A DNA stretch of 64,000 nucleotides from Mermis nigrescens (Eukaryota > Nematoda > Enoplea > Mermithida > Mermithidae): the NCBI GenBank assembly GCA_036768485.1, contig JAVLUZ010000750.1, positions 62,001-126,000 of the forward strand, written 5' to 3'. How positions within the stretch are numbered: the first letter of the stretch is position 1; each line of letters opens with the position of its first letter. Positions 11,301 to 22,049 of the stretch are shown piece by piece. Position numbers and translations under genes: made by a program. The notes below the pieces were generated by a model. The model made no database searches, was not told the DNA's origin, and saw only the letters and a list, made by a program, of their open reading frames with translations.

Positions 11301-12522
11301 GTCTTTAAATAGAAATATCACAGCGAAAAATTCGACGGGTTCTTCATTTAAAACTCAAGTATTTTTGTCGATCAGATGAATGACTTATTCGTCCAACAAT
11401 CTTTGTTCATGTACAAAGACAGTCCCAAAAAGTCCTTGTGCACCCGGAAACATCGTTGCTAAATAAAAAAATAACGCTGGACCACTCCCAAAAACTAATT
11501 ACATATCTATACTTTCACAAACTGTTAAAACAAATATTCGCGTTACATTTACTTTATAGGGTTCATTAAGAAACTATGCTTTCCAGCCAAAACCAAGGCA
11601 TTTTATATGTATAACATTTTAGCAAGAACCAATATTATTTCTAAATACTGCTATCAAGAAACAGACTTTTTAACTCATTGCCAGAAGCTTAAAATTTTTT
11701 CAATTTCTAAGCGAAAAACAAGATTAATTATTTCTCACAGTGAATTGGAAAGTGGGGGATTATCACTAAGTAGTCGTTTTTTAAAATCCGCCCAACTTTT
11801 CTATATGACATGTTTATAAATTCGTTAAATTACTAATTCGAAGCAACAATGATCGCTGACACCTAGTTAAAACCACATGTTGGCGTCTGGGGGGATGTAG
11901 GGTTGGGGGGGGGGGTTGCAACCCCGGAAGACCGAATACCCCTTAGAATTCAATTTTTGATTTTTTTAGGTTTTTTTCCCGCAATTTTCTGATGCCAATG
12001 GATAATGCTCGATGAGAAACGTTGAAAAAATTGTGTTTTTGGGTCATACCACCATTTTTAAGACGATTTTTCGACCTTGCATCCCCCGAATTTTGCTGCT
12101 GCCCACCTATGCTGAAAACTGTACTGTCACAGTACGCTTTGAATAAAAAATTTTGATTAAGTGATAGGATAAACCAGCCTTCCACATATTATATGCGAAG
12201 ATTACATACCATATGAGGGAATTTTTCGGGATCAATGACGCTGATATCGGTTAACTTAATGTTCAAATACTGGTCAACGGAATGCAATGTTCCAGTTATT
12301 CTAAACGACAAAAAATGGGCATGAAAGAACCGAGGGTTCAGAATAAAATATTAAAATCACGTACCTCAGGTCATTCTTTAGTTCTACGGCAATGTCCTTG
12401 CCAACCAGAGATTTGAAAAAAGAGAAAAACAGCTGAAATAAAAAAGGCTAAATAAAGCACAAATACAACAAATATACTAAAATTAAAATGAATTGATAAA
12501 CAAGCTACGAAGAACTCACCAT
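8316..12522 (-). CDS. LSM2: U6 snRNA-associated Sm-like protein LSm2
   Basis: LSm2 is a subunit of the LSm2-8 ring that binds the 3' end of U6 snRNA and of the LSm1-7 ring of mRNA decay. Coding exons on the minus strand are 12520-12522 (only the ATG, then GTGAG), 12365-12432, 12210-12300 and 8316-8447, all GT-AG and phase-compatible, giving 97 residues; human LSm2 has 95. The reading includes SFFKSLVGKDIAVELKNDL, the Sm1 core GTLHSVDQYLNIKLTDISV, the Sm2 core NCFIRGSVIRYVELP and a tail DTQLLQDATRKE, nearly identical to animal orthologues. Intron 3 (8448-12209) is swollen to 3.8 kb by copies of repeat families A, B and D. One A copy ends only about 95 bp from exon 3. A canonical poly(A) hexamer lies at 8235-8240. 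Confidence 0.95.
8520..8885 (-). repeat. Family D repeat (LSM2 intron 3)
   Basis: Contains GGCGCTTCACGCC, AAAGATAAAGCATCGTC and TTTTGACGCGTAAAAA and ends with the family boundary CATGCTGTGCATG. Related copies lie at 10.9, 23.0, 28.0, 34.9, 35.6, 44.7, 49.2 and 53 kb. Confidence 0.65.
9222..9425 (+). repeat. Family A repeat, copy 1
   Basis: Starts ATAGGTGGGCAGCATCAAAA and ends CACGCCCACGTGTG. Internal landmarks: GGTCTTAAAAATGG, CTCATCGAGTAATATCCATT and GAAAAATTGCGAAAAA. About 200-bp unit seen eleven times in the window. Confidence 0.75.
9830..10278 (+). repeat. Family B repeat, copy 1
   Basis: Bounded at both ends by modules containing TTTGTACATGTACAAA (slightly mutated at the right). Internal landmarks TTATAATGTCAGAAATTGCA, AAATTAGCTAAAATACA and CTACTGTACCATGTTATAGT recur in all copies. 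Confidence 0.75.
10900..11175 (-). repeat. Family D repeat
   Basis: Contains GGTGCTTCGCGCC and GACGCGTACA, ends CCTATGCTGTGCATG. Same order of motifs as the 8.5-kb copy. Followed at 11400-11450 by a solo family B end module. Confidence 0.6.
11886..12115 (-). repeat. Family A repeat, copy 2
   Basis: Reverse orientation, ending GCTGCTGCCCACCTATG. Lies in LSM2 intron 3, just before exon 3. Confidence 0.75.
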
Positions 12523-12629
12523 ATTTATGAAATCGGTTCTCTCTTTTGTCACTTCGAATAAAGCAAACTCTACGATTACTAGTTATATTGAATCTACAAA
12601 TATTAATCATATTGAGAAAATTAGTAGCG

Positions 12630-13077
12630 AAAATGCCCCCTCCCCACAACTCAATTTTTGAAATTTTTTTTGTTCTCTCGCAATTTTTCGATGCCAATGG
12701 ATAGCGCTTGATGAGAAACGTTTAAAAATGGTGTTTTTTGGCCAGACAACCATTTTTAAGACCATTTTGTTACCTTTGAATAAGCTTGCCCCCAGAAATT
12801 TGGTGCTGCCCAGTGCCCATCGATGTTCTGGAGCATACGTGGGCAGAACCAAAATTCTATGGGGGTTCAAGATGTTTCAAAGGTCAAAAAATAGTCTTAA
12901 AAATTGTGGTATGGCGAAAAAACATCATTTTTCAACGTTTCTCATCGAGCACTGTCCATTGGCATCAACAACTTGCGAAGAAAACCAAAAACTTTCCAAA
13001 AATTGAATGGGAGGGTATTGTGGTTTCTGGGGCGGGGGTGCATGCATACCCCAAACCTCCACGCCCAGGTGTGGTCT
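12630..13077. repeat. Family A repeats, copies 3 and 4, head to head
   Basis: Copy 3 (12630-12818, minus) and copy 4 (12839-13077, plus) face away from a shared centre of about 20 bp, making an imperfect inverted repeat just upstream of the LSM2 start codon (12522). Confidence 0.7.
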
Positions 13078-13599
13078 GGAGTGGCGCGCTCAAATGCCCT
13101 CGAGCGGGGACTGGGGCAGAGACCCGGAAATTTTGCAAAAAAACTTAAATTTGGAATTTTATCGTAAAATTTGCACTAAATCGTCCAAATCTTTATTCTC
13201 AATTCAGCCGATAAATTGGTAAACTAGGCCGGCGCGAATCGAGGAAGTTTTCTGATATTTCCATGCCAGAATGACTAAAAATACTCAGAACGCATGAGAT
13301 GAGAATTTTTTGCACACAGCTTTCATGCTATGCAGCTTTTAAAAATCGCAATCTGTAAAAATCGCACGAATTTTCTGCATAGATTTAAATTTCTGTTGAC
13401 TAGAAATGCTTAACTAGCTAAATTTGTCACGGCGACAAAAACATTGCAGCTCTCTGTTGCCATTAAGGTAAATTAATAGCAATGCTTAAAGTACACGCCT
13501 GACGTTGAAGCAGTCAGTTTTAGAATGAAATCCGCGCGAAGCGTCGAAATGTTTTAGAATTTCAGATGAACGCATAGAAAACACCTCATCACTGGCCTA

Positions 13600-13900
13600 G
13601 CCAGTGGGAGGGGGAATGGCCCCTTGAGGAAAATTTTGACATGTTCAAGAACTAAGAATATGGTTGCATGATACTGTTCTGCGACGCAAATTCTTGAAAA
13701 AAATTCGGCGCTTCATGCCGATTTCTTCTATCTTTTGGCAATTTTTATCGTTTTCTTGCAGGAAAAGTCAAAAATAAATTTTTTTTCGTCAAAAAAGTAA
13801 CAAAAACTTAAAGACAAATTAATTTTTTCAATGCCTTTATAGGGGCGGAATAGAGAATACTGGAAAGTGTCAAATTTTCAAAAAAGGACATTTTCTAACT
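13600..13900 (+). repeat. Family H repeat
   Basis: Motifs AAAATTTTGACATGT, GCATGATACTGTTCTGCGAC and ATCTTTTGGCAATTTTTATC in order; also found at 22050-22240 (reverse) and 22310-22590 (forward). Confidence 0.55.
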
Positions 13901-13908
13901 GACTTTGG

Positions 13909-14387
13909 GATGGGGAGTTCATATTTGAAAGAATTAGGTGGCGGTCGGCATTATTGGCCGAGTTACAGGCAGTTGAAGTTCACGTGCTTGAGGATAGGCG
14001 AAAAAAGGGAAAAAATGGTGTTTGGGGTATTTTTCAGTTTTAAATTTGCGGCGACAGCAATTGCTTGCGGATTCATTCAGATTGGTGCCACACATGAGCT
14101 AAGCCTAAGGCATAAATAAAGCGAAAATTGCTCTGCTCGCTTCGCTCGCTCCGCAATTTTCGCTCCATTTATCTCAGGCTTAGCCCATGCGCTGGCATCA
14201 ATGTGAATGCATATAACTAAGCCTAAGCCCAAGACATTGGTAATCCCGCTCAGTCACAGCAACTTGAAATATTCCCAAAAGCAGAGCTTACTTTTCGTCT
14301 ATCCTTAAACACATGAACTTCAACAGCCTTGTTACTCGGTCAATAATGCCGACCGCCACCTAATTCTTTCAGATATGGACTCCCATC
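13909..14387. repeat. Foldback G1: long inverted repeat
   Basis: Left arm 13909-14003 and right arm about 14291-14387 are reverse complements with few mismatches (landmark AATTAGGTGGCGGTCGGCAT on the left). The middle contains GCTCGCTTCGCTCGCTCCGC, flanked by further complementary sequence around GCGAAAATTG / CAATTTTCGC. Confidence 0.75.
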
Positions 14388-14716
14388 TTAAACTCAGTTA
14401 GCAAATGTCCTTCTCGTAACTTTCTGCGACTTTCCAACCTCCTCTACTTTAGCCAACTAAGCCTAAGCCTAAGACATTGGTTATCCCGCTCAGTCACAGC
14501 CCCTCGACGCTTCGGAGACTAATTTGAAACATTCCCAAAAGCAGAGCTTACTTTTCGCCTATCCTTAAACACATTAACTTCAACAGCCTGTAAATCGGTC
14601 AATAATGCCGACCGCCACCTAATTTTTTCAGATATGGACTCCACATCTTAAATTCAGTTAGAAAATGTCCTACACGTAACTTTCTGCGACTTTCCAATCT
14701 CCTCTACTTTAGCCTT
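14215..14716 (+). repeat. Tandem duplication of about 240-260 bp next to foldback G1
   Basis: 14215-14455 and 14456-14716 share AAGACATTGGT, ATCCCGCTCAGTCACAG, AAAAGCAGAGCTTACTTTTC, TGCCGACCGCCACCTAATT and CTTTCTGCGACTTTCCAA in the same order. Each unit starts with a CTAAGCCTAAGCC-type hexamer run. Confidence 0.75.
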
Positions 14717-15064
14717 AAATTTATTGTGATTTGAATATATCTACAACGCTCAGCGTTGATGGGGGAAAATTTCAAAAGGTTGAAATTTCTCGAAAACGTC
14801 AACAAAATGCTTTGGGTGTCCAAAAACCTAGTGAATGATCATATATTACAGTAAACAGCTCCCAGAATGTTTATCTTGTATCAATATAACCATGCTTTTT
14901 CGCACCCATAACAACAGTATTGCAACTATACCTACCTTGATTTCTTATGTCCTTGCGGTTTTCTTTTAGGAATCTTTTTCGATATAAACTGGCATTGGGA
15001 AATGTCCTTCAATTAAACGCAATAAACAGCGGATGTTGATTTACAAACATCCTCTTGAATGAAT

Positions 15065-15400
15065 GAATGAAATAATTTATTACTGAAACGCGACAATTAC
15101 GAAAGATGTAAAAGAGTAATAAAACGTACGGTCAAAAGAATAAAAGCGTACAGCAAAAGGCGACGAGCGAGTCATGAAAATGACGATTTAAGCTTAAAAT
15201 CTTAATATTTTTGGGCGCAAGTTTATGGGAAACTGATTAAGTTCAGTGTGTTTTGCGGCAGGTAGGAAGACTATATGTCACTATCATGAAGTAAAGTCGT
15301 GATTTATTACTGGCAGACCAATAAAAGAGCAATAGAGAGGAAGATAAAAAGGCTGCAACTTTAGAAAAGGATTGTTGCTCAAAATGTTCTTTACTGTGCA
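15065..15400 (-). mobile_element. 3' end of a CR1-like element, truncated
   Basis: Ends on the minus strand in AATAAATTATTTCATTCATT plus more ATTC units, like the other CR1 copies here. The flank resembles their 3' UTRs (GCGAGTCATGAAAATGACGA). No coding part recognised. Confidence 0.35.
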
Positions 15401-15930
15401 AAACTCGATTGTCGTACACAGCTAGCCAGCCAGCAGAATTGCCAAGCGGAGTATCCCCCAATTTTGGGGGTTATTTGAGGCCGTTGGAGGCATTCTTTAG
15501 CAATTGGGTTTTCTGCGCCTATGCTTAACCACTGGTTTGGAGTTTTTCTGCCAGTTTCAGGTTAAAATTGGACGTTCTTTTTGACAAGCTTTTGACAACC
15601 CTTTCAGCCAGAGCCGAGCCGAGCCAATGCTGCTAGTTAATCAGTCCAGGCTTAGTCGATCAGCATCGTCTAGTCCATCCAGCCATCAAACGAGTGCTCC
15701 GCGTTTCACGTTGCTTTCAAACATGTGATTTCTTCGAGTCTATTTCAGAAGAAGAAGAAAGAAAATTTTATTACCAATACCAACAGTTAAAATACAAAAT
15801 GACAAGATATATAATAAATGCAATTACGAATTAGTAAAGGGACATGCGAGTCAATGGAATGACAAGTTTTACGCGCGCCCCACAAGATATCTAGATAAAT
15901 CAAAGTTTGCTAATCTAGATTTAAATATGT

Positions 15931-16398
15931 TTAGGTTAGGGAAGAAACAATGAAGTCAGGAAGATCGTTCCAAACTGCGATGTATTTGTAAAAGAAATCA
16001 AACTTTTCTAAATTAGAATGTACAGTAGGTATGACTAATTTAAATCTATTAATGCTACGGGTAATATTATGATTAAATACAAAAAAATCATCAGCTTCCA
16101 AACATGATTTATGACAAATAATTTGATACATCATACACAGACAAATCTGCAAGCGTCTTAATTCAAGTCTGCACAATTTAAGTTGTGTTAAACGATCCTC
16201 GTAAGAAAGAATATTATTATAGCCAAAAATATATTTAGTGAATCTACGTTGAACAGCTTCCAATCTATCTATATCCTTAAGATAAGAGGGGTTCCATACA
16301 CTGCAACAATACTCTAATAAAGGTCTAACATAACAACTATAAGCTTTAACAAGATTACCTTTATCACGCGAAAAAATGATTTGCGTATTAAAATACAT
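15931..16398 (-). pseudogene. C-terminal segment of the same CR1-like ORF2, in another frame
   Basis: Reads KAYSCYVRPLLEYCCSVWNP, then RLEAVQRRFTKYIFG, the thumb/C-terminal region of CR1/Jockey ORF2, ending WNDLPD.IV-like before the stop. Overlaps the RT frame by about 85 bp, showing a frameshift. Confidence 0.8.
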
Positions 16399-17603
16399 CT
16401 AAAGAAAGCTTTTTTAATCAAAGAATTATAATGTTCCTTAAATTTTAAATTTCGAGGAATCAAAACTCCTAAATCACGGACAAACGGATCACTAGAAATA
16501 ATTTCCCCATTTAGTCTATAAACAGCTTTTTGATTATTATTACCCAAATATAGAACTTGACTTTTGGTTCGAGAAATAGGTAAATCCCATGCAATTGCCC
16601 AGTCAATAATCTTATCTAAATCAGACTGTAATAATTTACAGTTACGACTAATATTGAAAATTTTGATATCTGCGAACATATAAACCGTACTACAAATATT
16701 ATCACATATATCATTTATAAAAATCGAAAAGAGCGTAGGTCCAAGGACACTTCCTTGGACGACACCGCTGGTAACAGGCACATAATCTGAAAAAGACTGA
16801 TTAACGCGAACACATTGGGAACGATTAAACAAATAGGCCTTTAACCATGCATACAAATTACCGTTTATTCCATATCCGTTTAACTTAATAAGAAGTTTTT
16901 CCATATTTACTTTATCAAAAGCTTTAGAGAAATCTAAATATATTATATCAACAGTTTCTTTTTTAACTAACGACTGAATCCATGAAAATTTACACTTTAA
17001 CAATTGTGTTTCACAAGATTTATTCTTTTGAAAACCAAATTGAAAAGGAGATATTAGTTTATTAACCTTAAGAAAGTCTAACAATTGACTATTAATAATT
17101 CTTTCCATAATTTTGGCAATAGAACAACAAAGAGAAACGGGCCTGTAATTATCCACTAATGCTGGATCCCCCTTTTTTAATATTGGAATAACATGTGCCA
17201 TGCTCCAAAGCTCGGGAATATTTCCAGACAGAAAAGATACAGTGAAAATACTAACTAACGGCTTTATCATTTGAAACGACAATTTTTTAATAAAAAGATT
17301 ACATATGCCATCGGGGCCAACTGCAATAGACGTATTTAGATGGTTAATGGCTTCCAATACGCGATCCTCACTAAAAATAACGTCAGAAAGCGAAAAATCA
17401 CAGCGCTTCTGAAAAAGAAAATTCGTGTTAGTAATGTCACTAGAAAACACTGAAGCGAAATAATCATTAAAAATGTTAGCCTTGCGTAATGAATTGGTTA
17501 TAACATTATTATCAGAAAATGTTAGGGGAGGAATTTCACTGCGACTCTTTAACCTATTATTTACAAAAGTATAGAAAGCTTTAGGATTATTATTCTTGAG
17601 CAA
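16314..17603 (-). pseudogene. Reverse transcriptase domain of the CR1-like element, inactive
   Basis: 429 codons. RT motifs in order: GPDGICNLFIKK (97-108), DNYRPVSL (151-158), QFGFQKNKSCETQLL (188-202), YLDFSKAFDKV with catalytic Asp (222-232), VVQGSVLGPTLFSIFIND (281-298). The catalytic FADD box reads FADIK (310-314), one Asp missing, so the enzyme should be dead. The frame shifts near 16390 into the next segment. Confidence 0.85.
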
Positions 17604-18202
17604 TTTGTTTTCTTGAGAAGAGAAATAATTATGAATAGTTCTACGTAGAGCCTTACAATGATTTCGATATTAAAAATTAGTTCCTGGAGTTTTACACCTT
17701 TTATACTTATCCCATAGAGAACGTTTTTTAAGAAATAATTTATGTAAGCTTTTACTTTTTATTTAATTTTATTTCTTTGCTCCATTTTTGTTGGCTCTGC
17801 TTGCGATGCTTTTAAATCGAGTTTCTGCCAATACATGATTTCCCAGTTTATCCCTCTCCAGAACTTGCGATTCTCCAACAAATTCATGATTTAGCTATCT
17901 GTTTGCTCAAGTCTAAAGCGTTGAATTTTCGGTGCAATTACTAATTTTTTTCTATATTTTGCCCGATCCTTACCTACTACTTAATACAAAACTGATTACA
18001 TAAAAAACCAACGATAATTCATTTCAATACAAATGTTGGCATTGGTGTAGCTGGTTCACATATGTATTAAGATAGCCACGTTATAAGTACGTATACAGCA
18101 AGTATTATCCGGTGAAAGCTGCCACATAACTGGTTTGATAATGATTTGAGTTAAGTCGAAAACAAATAAGGCAGTCATCAGATTTTTTCAGTAGATTCAT
18201 GT

Positions 18203-18344
18203 GACTGACCAAAATGTTGGTGCCAGCGTTTAAAATAAGCCTAAGCAATGGGATGCAACTCGCGTCGCTCGCTTCGCTCGCTCCGCTCGTCGCATCCCAT
18301 TACTCAGGCTTATTTTAAACGCTGGCACCAACATTTTGGTCAGT
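18203..18344. repeat. Foldback G2: near-perfect hairpin
   Basis: Arms of about 54 bp (18203-18256 and 18291-18344) flank a 34-bp loop. The loop carries GCTCGCTTCGCTCGCTCCGC, as in foldback G1. The arms include AAATAAGCCTAAGCAATGGG. Confidence 0.85.
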
Positions 18345-18414
18345 CCATGATACTAAGCCTAGGCCTAATCAGCTGGTAAACCAGCAACACATGAATAGCT
18401 TGCAATCTTTATGG

Positions 18415-18490
18415 AAATTAACCAGCGTTAGTCGATTGGTTATGGTTCTGGACTTTAGAGCAAGGGGTCCACATTTCGAATCCAACTGCC
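18415..18490 (+). ncRNA. tRNA-like (SINE head) segment with A and B box
   Basis: A-box-like TAGTCGATTGG at 429-439 of this kilobase (18429-18439) and B-box-like ATTTCGAATCC at 18473-18483, spaced as in tRNAs. No clean cloverleaf or anticodon stem could be drawn, so a decayed tRNA or SINE is more likely than a working tRNA. Confidence 0.35.
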
Positions 18491-18694
18491 AGCAACTTTC
18501 TCTCGTTTCCTCAGATGCTATCGACCGCACACATATATACGCCCTTATAATATGACTATGTTAATGCATATGTGAACCAGCTACACGAATGCTCGAATGT
18601 TGTATATCTATTAGTAACGGTGGACATACGAGTCTATGAAATAATGAATTTTATGCGCGTCGGGCAGTGATCGGACCGAGGGTACTTTTTGGAC

Positions 18695-18780
18695 CCTCGG
18701 CCTCGGCCGAGGCCGAGGCGACTTAAAATCCTTGCCTCGGCCGAGGCCGAGGCCGAGGCCGAGGCCGAGGGTAACGCCGA
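18695..18780. repeat. Subterminal GGCCGA hexamer array, left
   Basis: GGCCGAGGCCGAGGCCGAGG type array inside the left end of the hAT-like element, interrupted by about 20 bp of AT-rich sequence. Confidence 0.9.
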
Positions 18781-19416
18781 GGTCAAGCTTATATACCTAT
18801 ACCCATAAATAGTACTCTTAGAATATTTTGTGTGCACATGAGCTAGAGAATAATCGTAATATTAAACACTTTATCGAATGTCAAACAATTCATTTTTATT
18901 TTCAATAATAGTTGATTGAATGTGTGAAGGATTTATTGAATAAAGTCAGCAGCATGAAAACATACTTAATTTAACAAGTTGCCTTTGATGAAGACTTGGA
19001 AAAGTTTATAAAAAATATGGCTGAACAAGCACTTGAAAACTTTTATTATCTACTATAAATAAGAAAACAGTGTCGAAGAAATAAATGAACAAACGAAATA
19101 AGATAAGTAAAGACAGAACTGTAGCCATTGTTGTGCTCGCTTTTGCAGTAATGCATATTTAAACACGTTTTTTCAGTCATCCAATTCTGGTGTGGCAGGT
19201 AATATGACGGAAACTGCACTGTACTTTCCGGTCATAGTTTCCCAAGGTCCAGAGATGAGGGGAGGGTGAAATCCCAAAATAGGGGACCAGTAAATTAAGT
19301 AGTGTCTTTGTATGAGCGAACAAATTTTTGTTGATATTTTATATAAATATATTTTTAAACATACACATTTTTACATACTGCCAGTGTGTGACCTGCAACT
19401 GGCATGCAGTCCTAAA

Positions 19417-19800
19417 CAGTGTTTTTCTGTGCAAGATACCTTTTTATGTGTGCAAAGATGATATCCAAAAGTCTTTGAACATTTTGTAAATGCAAATTTT
19501 TGTGTACTATTATAGTATTGTACAGTAGCGATTTAGTGTGGTAAAACAGGGTTTTTCGACCTCTGGTAGTGTATCTTAGCTAATTCCTGGGTTTCTAAAT
19601 ATTTGACATTTTTCCATTCTAAATGCAAATTCTACTATTTTAAAGATATATAGGACAGACAATTACTGATGCGCCAAAAATTTTCGGAAATTTCAAACCT
19701 TTTTACAGTTTTTGTCTCTCCAAAAATCTTTGTGTATGTAGATGGTCCTGGAAAGATTCTGTACATTATGAAAAATCTTTGCCGAATACAAAAAAACGTG
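19417..19800 (-). repeat. Family B repeat, copy 2 (inside the hAT-like element)
   Basis: Reverse orientation; retains AGTATTGTACAGTAGCGATT and GGCCGAAT-type end motifs but the TGTACATGTACA palindromes are mutated and part of the middle is missing. Confidence 0.6.
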
Positions 19801-20409
19801 GCCCTAAATGTGATAACTCGGCTTGAATTTAGTTGATAATATTAGTTCGGCGCGAAGCGCCGAAAATTTTCATCAGCTTTTGATGAAATTTACACATAAA
19901 ATTCGACTGAGAAAGCTAAAACAACTTGTACTACAAAATCAGAAATATTACAGATATTGTAATATGCCAATTAAACCTTGTAATAAGCACTACTGTGCGT
20001 AGAAATCCAATGCAACATCAGGATAAATTAGTCAATTTTTTCTTTGAACGGCAAAAAAGTGCAAAGTTATTAAATAGTACTTATTTTGCATAAAATTTTT
20101 AAAAACAGTATAAATAGATACAAAGCATTTTTAAATCTGCATAAAGATGCCTAGATTACACAAAAATTGATTTTGGAGTGTTTATTTCCCCTGCTTCAAT
20201 CTAAATACAGTACATTAGCGATATTTTGCGCGAAGCGCCGAAAAATTTTTGAAATTTCCTAAAATATACTGAAAAATGATATAATAAATATCACTTTGTC
20301 CAAGAAAGTATTTTAACATTGTATAAGAATGGCTCCAAAAAAATGCACAAGCCGAAATTGATTTTTGGCAAAACCTGCATTTATTGGCCTTTTTAGGTGC
20401 ATTTTTGCG

Positions 20410-20720
20410 ATTTTCGGCCGAAAATTCGTGATCATTTACCCCCTCTCCCATAAAAATGGCCGAAAACCATACGTGTAACAGGGGGTTTGGGGAATTCCCC
20501 ATTTACCCAGGGTTGGACATCCTCCCACACCCTTCCCTCCAACGTCAACCCACCCTCCCCACTTTTGGCGAAAATTTGCGCTTTGTTGGCTATTTTTAGG
20601 TGCTTTTGCCATTTTTGACATAAGATTAGAGTCGCTAATCCTCCCTCCTTCTAAAAATGGCCAGGGACCCCTACCCGAAATTTCAAGCCGTTACATGTAT
20701 GCCGAGGAGCCCCTTACGAA
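20410..20720 (-). repeat. Family C repeat, two joined copies
   Basis: GGAATTCCCCATTTACCC, TTTTTAGGTGC and TCAAGCCGTTACATGTATG, the end motifs of family C, appear in order. Confidence 0.5.
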
Positions 20721-21169
20721 AATTTTGAGCTGTTGCATGCATGCTTCATAGTGATAGTTTGTCTATTTACTCTTGCTCACATTCAAAAATACTGTATCAC
20801 TTCGTGAAATTCTAATAGTTAGCTGCACTTTTGCCATAGTAAAAATTAACTTCAAAAATTATTCAAAAGGTTTGCACCAAAAATCGTCTGACAGTGACTT
20901 GAGTCTTGTACCTTGAGAGGAGGGTTATAACCCTCCCTCATCCCCCCTTTGGGAATGTGTGTTTCCGATCCATGTAGCGAGCATGAGAATCAAAACTAAG
21001 TCATCACATGAATAATAAATTGGCACTTTGCTGTATGTAACTTGGTGTAACTGGGTATGCGAGTAAAACCATAAGAAAAGTCTATGGGTAAAAAATAGCC
21101 TGTGTACTGCAGACATATTCTAAATAGTTAATATTCAACGGATATATTAAACTTATTCAAATTTGATTT

Positions 21170-21268
21170 TAACCCTCGGCGCCTCGGCACTTTTTAGCTT
21201 CGCCCTCGGCGCCGAGGCCGAGGCTCCAAAAAACGCCGAGGCTTGCCGAGGCCGAGGCCGAGGCCTCG
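21170..21268. repeat. Subterminal GGCCGA hexamer array, right
   Basis: GCCGAGGCCGAGGCCGAGG array with GGCGCCGAGG variants inside the right end, mirroring the left array. Confidence 0.9.
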
Positions 21269-22049
21269 GTCCGATCACTGGCGTCGGGGAAAGTATCTAG
21301 ATAAATAGATATAAATTAATTAGGAAATTAACTTTCAAACTTTTCTAATTTTTACTTGGATTTGTGTTGTTACGCTCTAGAAAGATATGGCATCGCCAGA
21401 AACGCTGGGAAATTATGTTTTCGACTGGCCCGTATCAAGGATTTTGTTTTGGGAGGGGGGCACGACCTAATTTTTTTAAAAACTAGGGGGGCGAAAGGAT
21501 TAATTAAAAAAAAACTTTTCACGACTATTGAGAACTCGCTTTGTAAATTTCGCTACCCAGATGCCTTAAATATGGTGACGATTCAATGTACGTTTTGAAC
21601 AAATTTCATTTTCTGCATACAACCTGTGCAGAACAGAAGACATAGGTAGATGCAAAATACGCTTTAGGTTGTTTTAGGACTGAAAATGGAGTTTTCAGAC
21701 CGCGCGCTTGGGACTAAATATGTACATAGGCTTTGAAGAGCCAAAATTTTTTTCGCGATTTTTGGCTAAAACAGCAAGGGGGACTGAAAAAAATCATTCT
21801 CGGGGCACGCGGCCACCTATCTCCCCTGGACATAGGTGTAGCCGGGATTTCCGCCAGGGGGGAATTCAAAAAAATTTTTTTCGTCTACAAAAACGCGTAA
21901 AAACGCGCGGGGCCATTAAATAACGTGTTTTTGGGCTTTTCACATCATCCTGCACGATTTAAGCCATTAAAAAATTAAATTTTCTCAAAAATTTTTGCAT
22001 GTTTTTGATGGAAAAAATGCTTCTTATGCGCGCGAAGCGCTAATTTTTT

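Larger units (their letters stand above)
15755..17760 (-). mobile_element. CR1/Jockey-type non-LTR retrotransposon, 5'-truncated and defective
   Basis: Minus-strand element with reverse transcriptase (16314-17603), frameshifted C-terminal part (15931-16398), a 3' UTR, and a 3' end of AATAAAATTTTC followed by TTC repeats (15750-15775). The endonuclease is absent. The 5' limit near 17760 is where similarity to such proteins fades. Confidence 0.85.
18665..21280. mobile_element. hAT-like DNA transposon, non-autonomous, 2616 bp, perfect 8-bp TSD
   Basis: Terminal inverted repeats CAGTGATCGGACCGAGG at both ends. The flanking direct repeat GCGTCGGG is perfect at 18657-18664 and 21281-21288. Just inside both ends lie arrays of the hexamer GGCCGA (18695-18780 and 21170-21268) in opposite orientation. 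The interior holds a diverged family B copy (19417-19800) and C-like sequence; no transposase is recognisable. Joining the outer flanks gives a continuous sequence resembling the CR1 3' UTR at 15840-15900, so the insertion site was an old CR1 copy. Confidence 0.88.

Noticed and set aside
12371..13222. Several open frames of 70-120 codons around 12.4-13.2 kb
   Set aside because: Apart from LSM2 exon 2 they are translations of the two family A copies.
18415..18490. Functional tRNA gene
   Set aside because: A and B boxes are only approximate and no acceptor or anticodon stem pairs; kept as a low-confidence tRNA-like segment.
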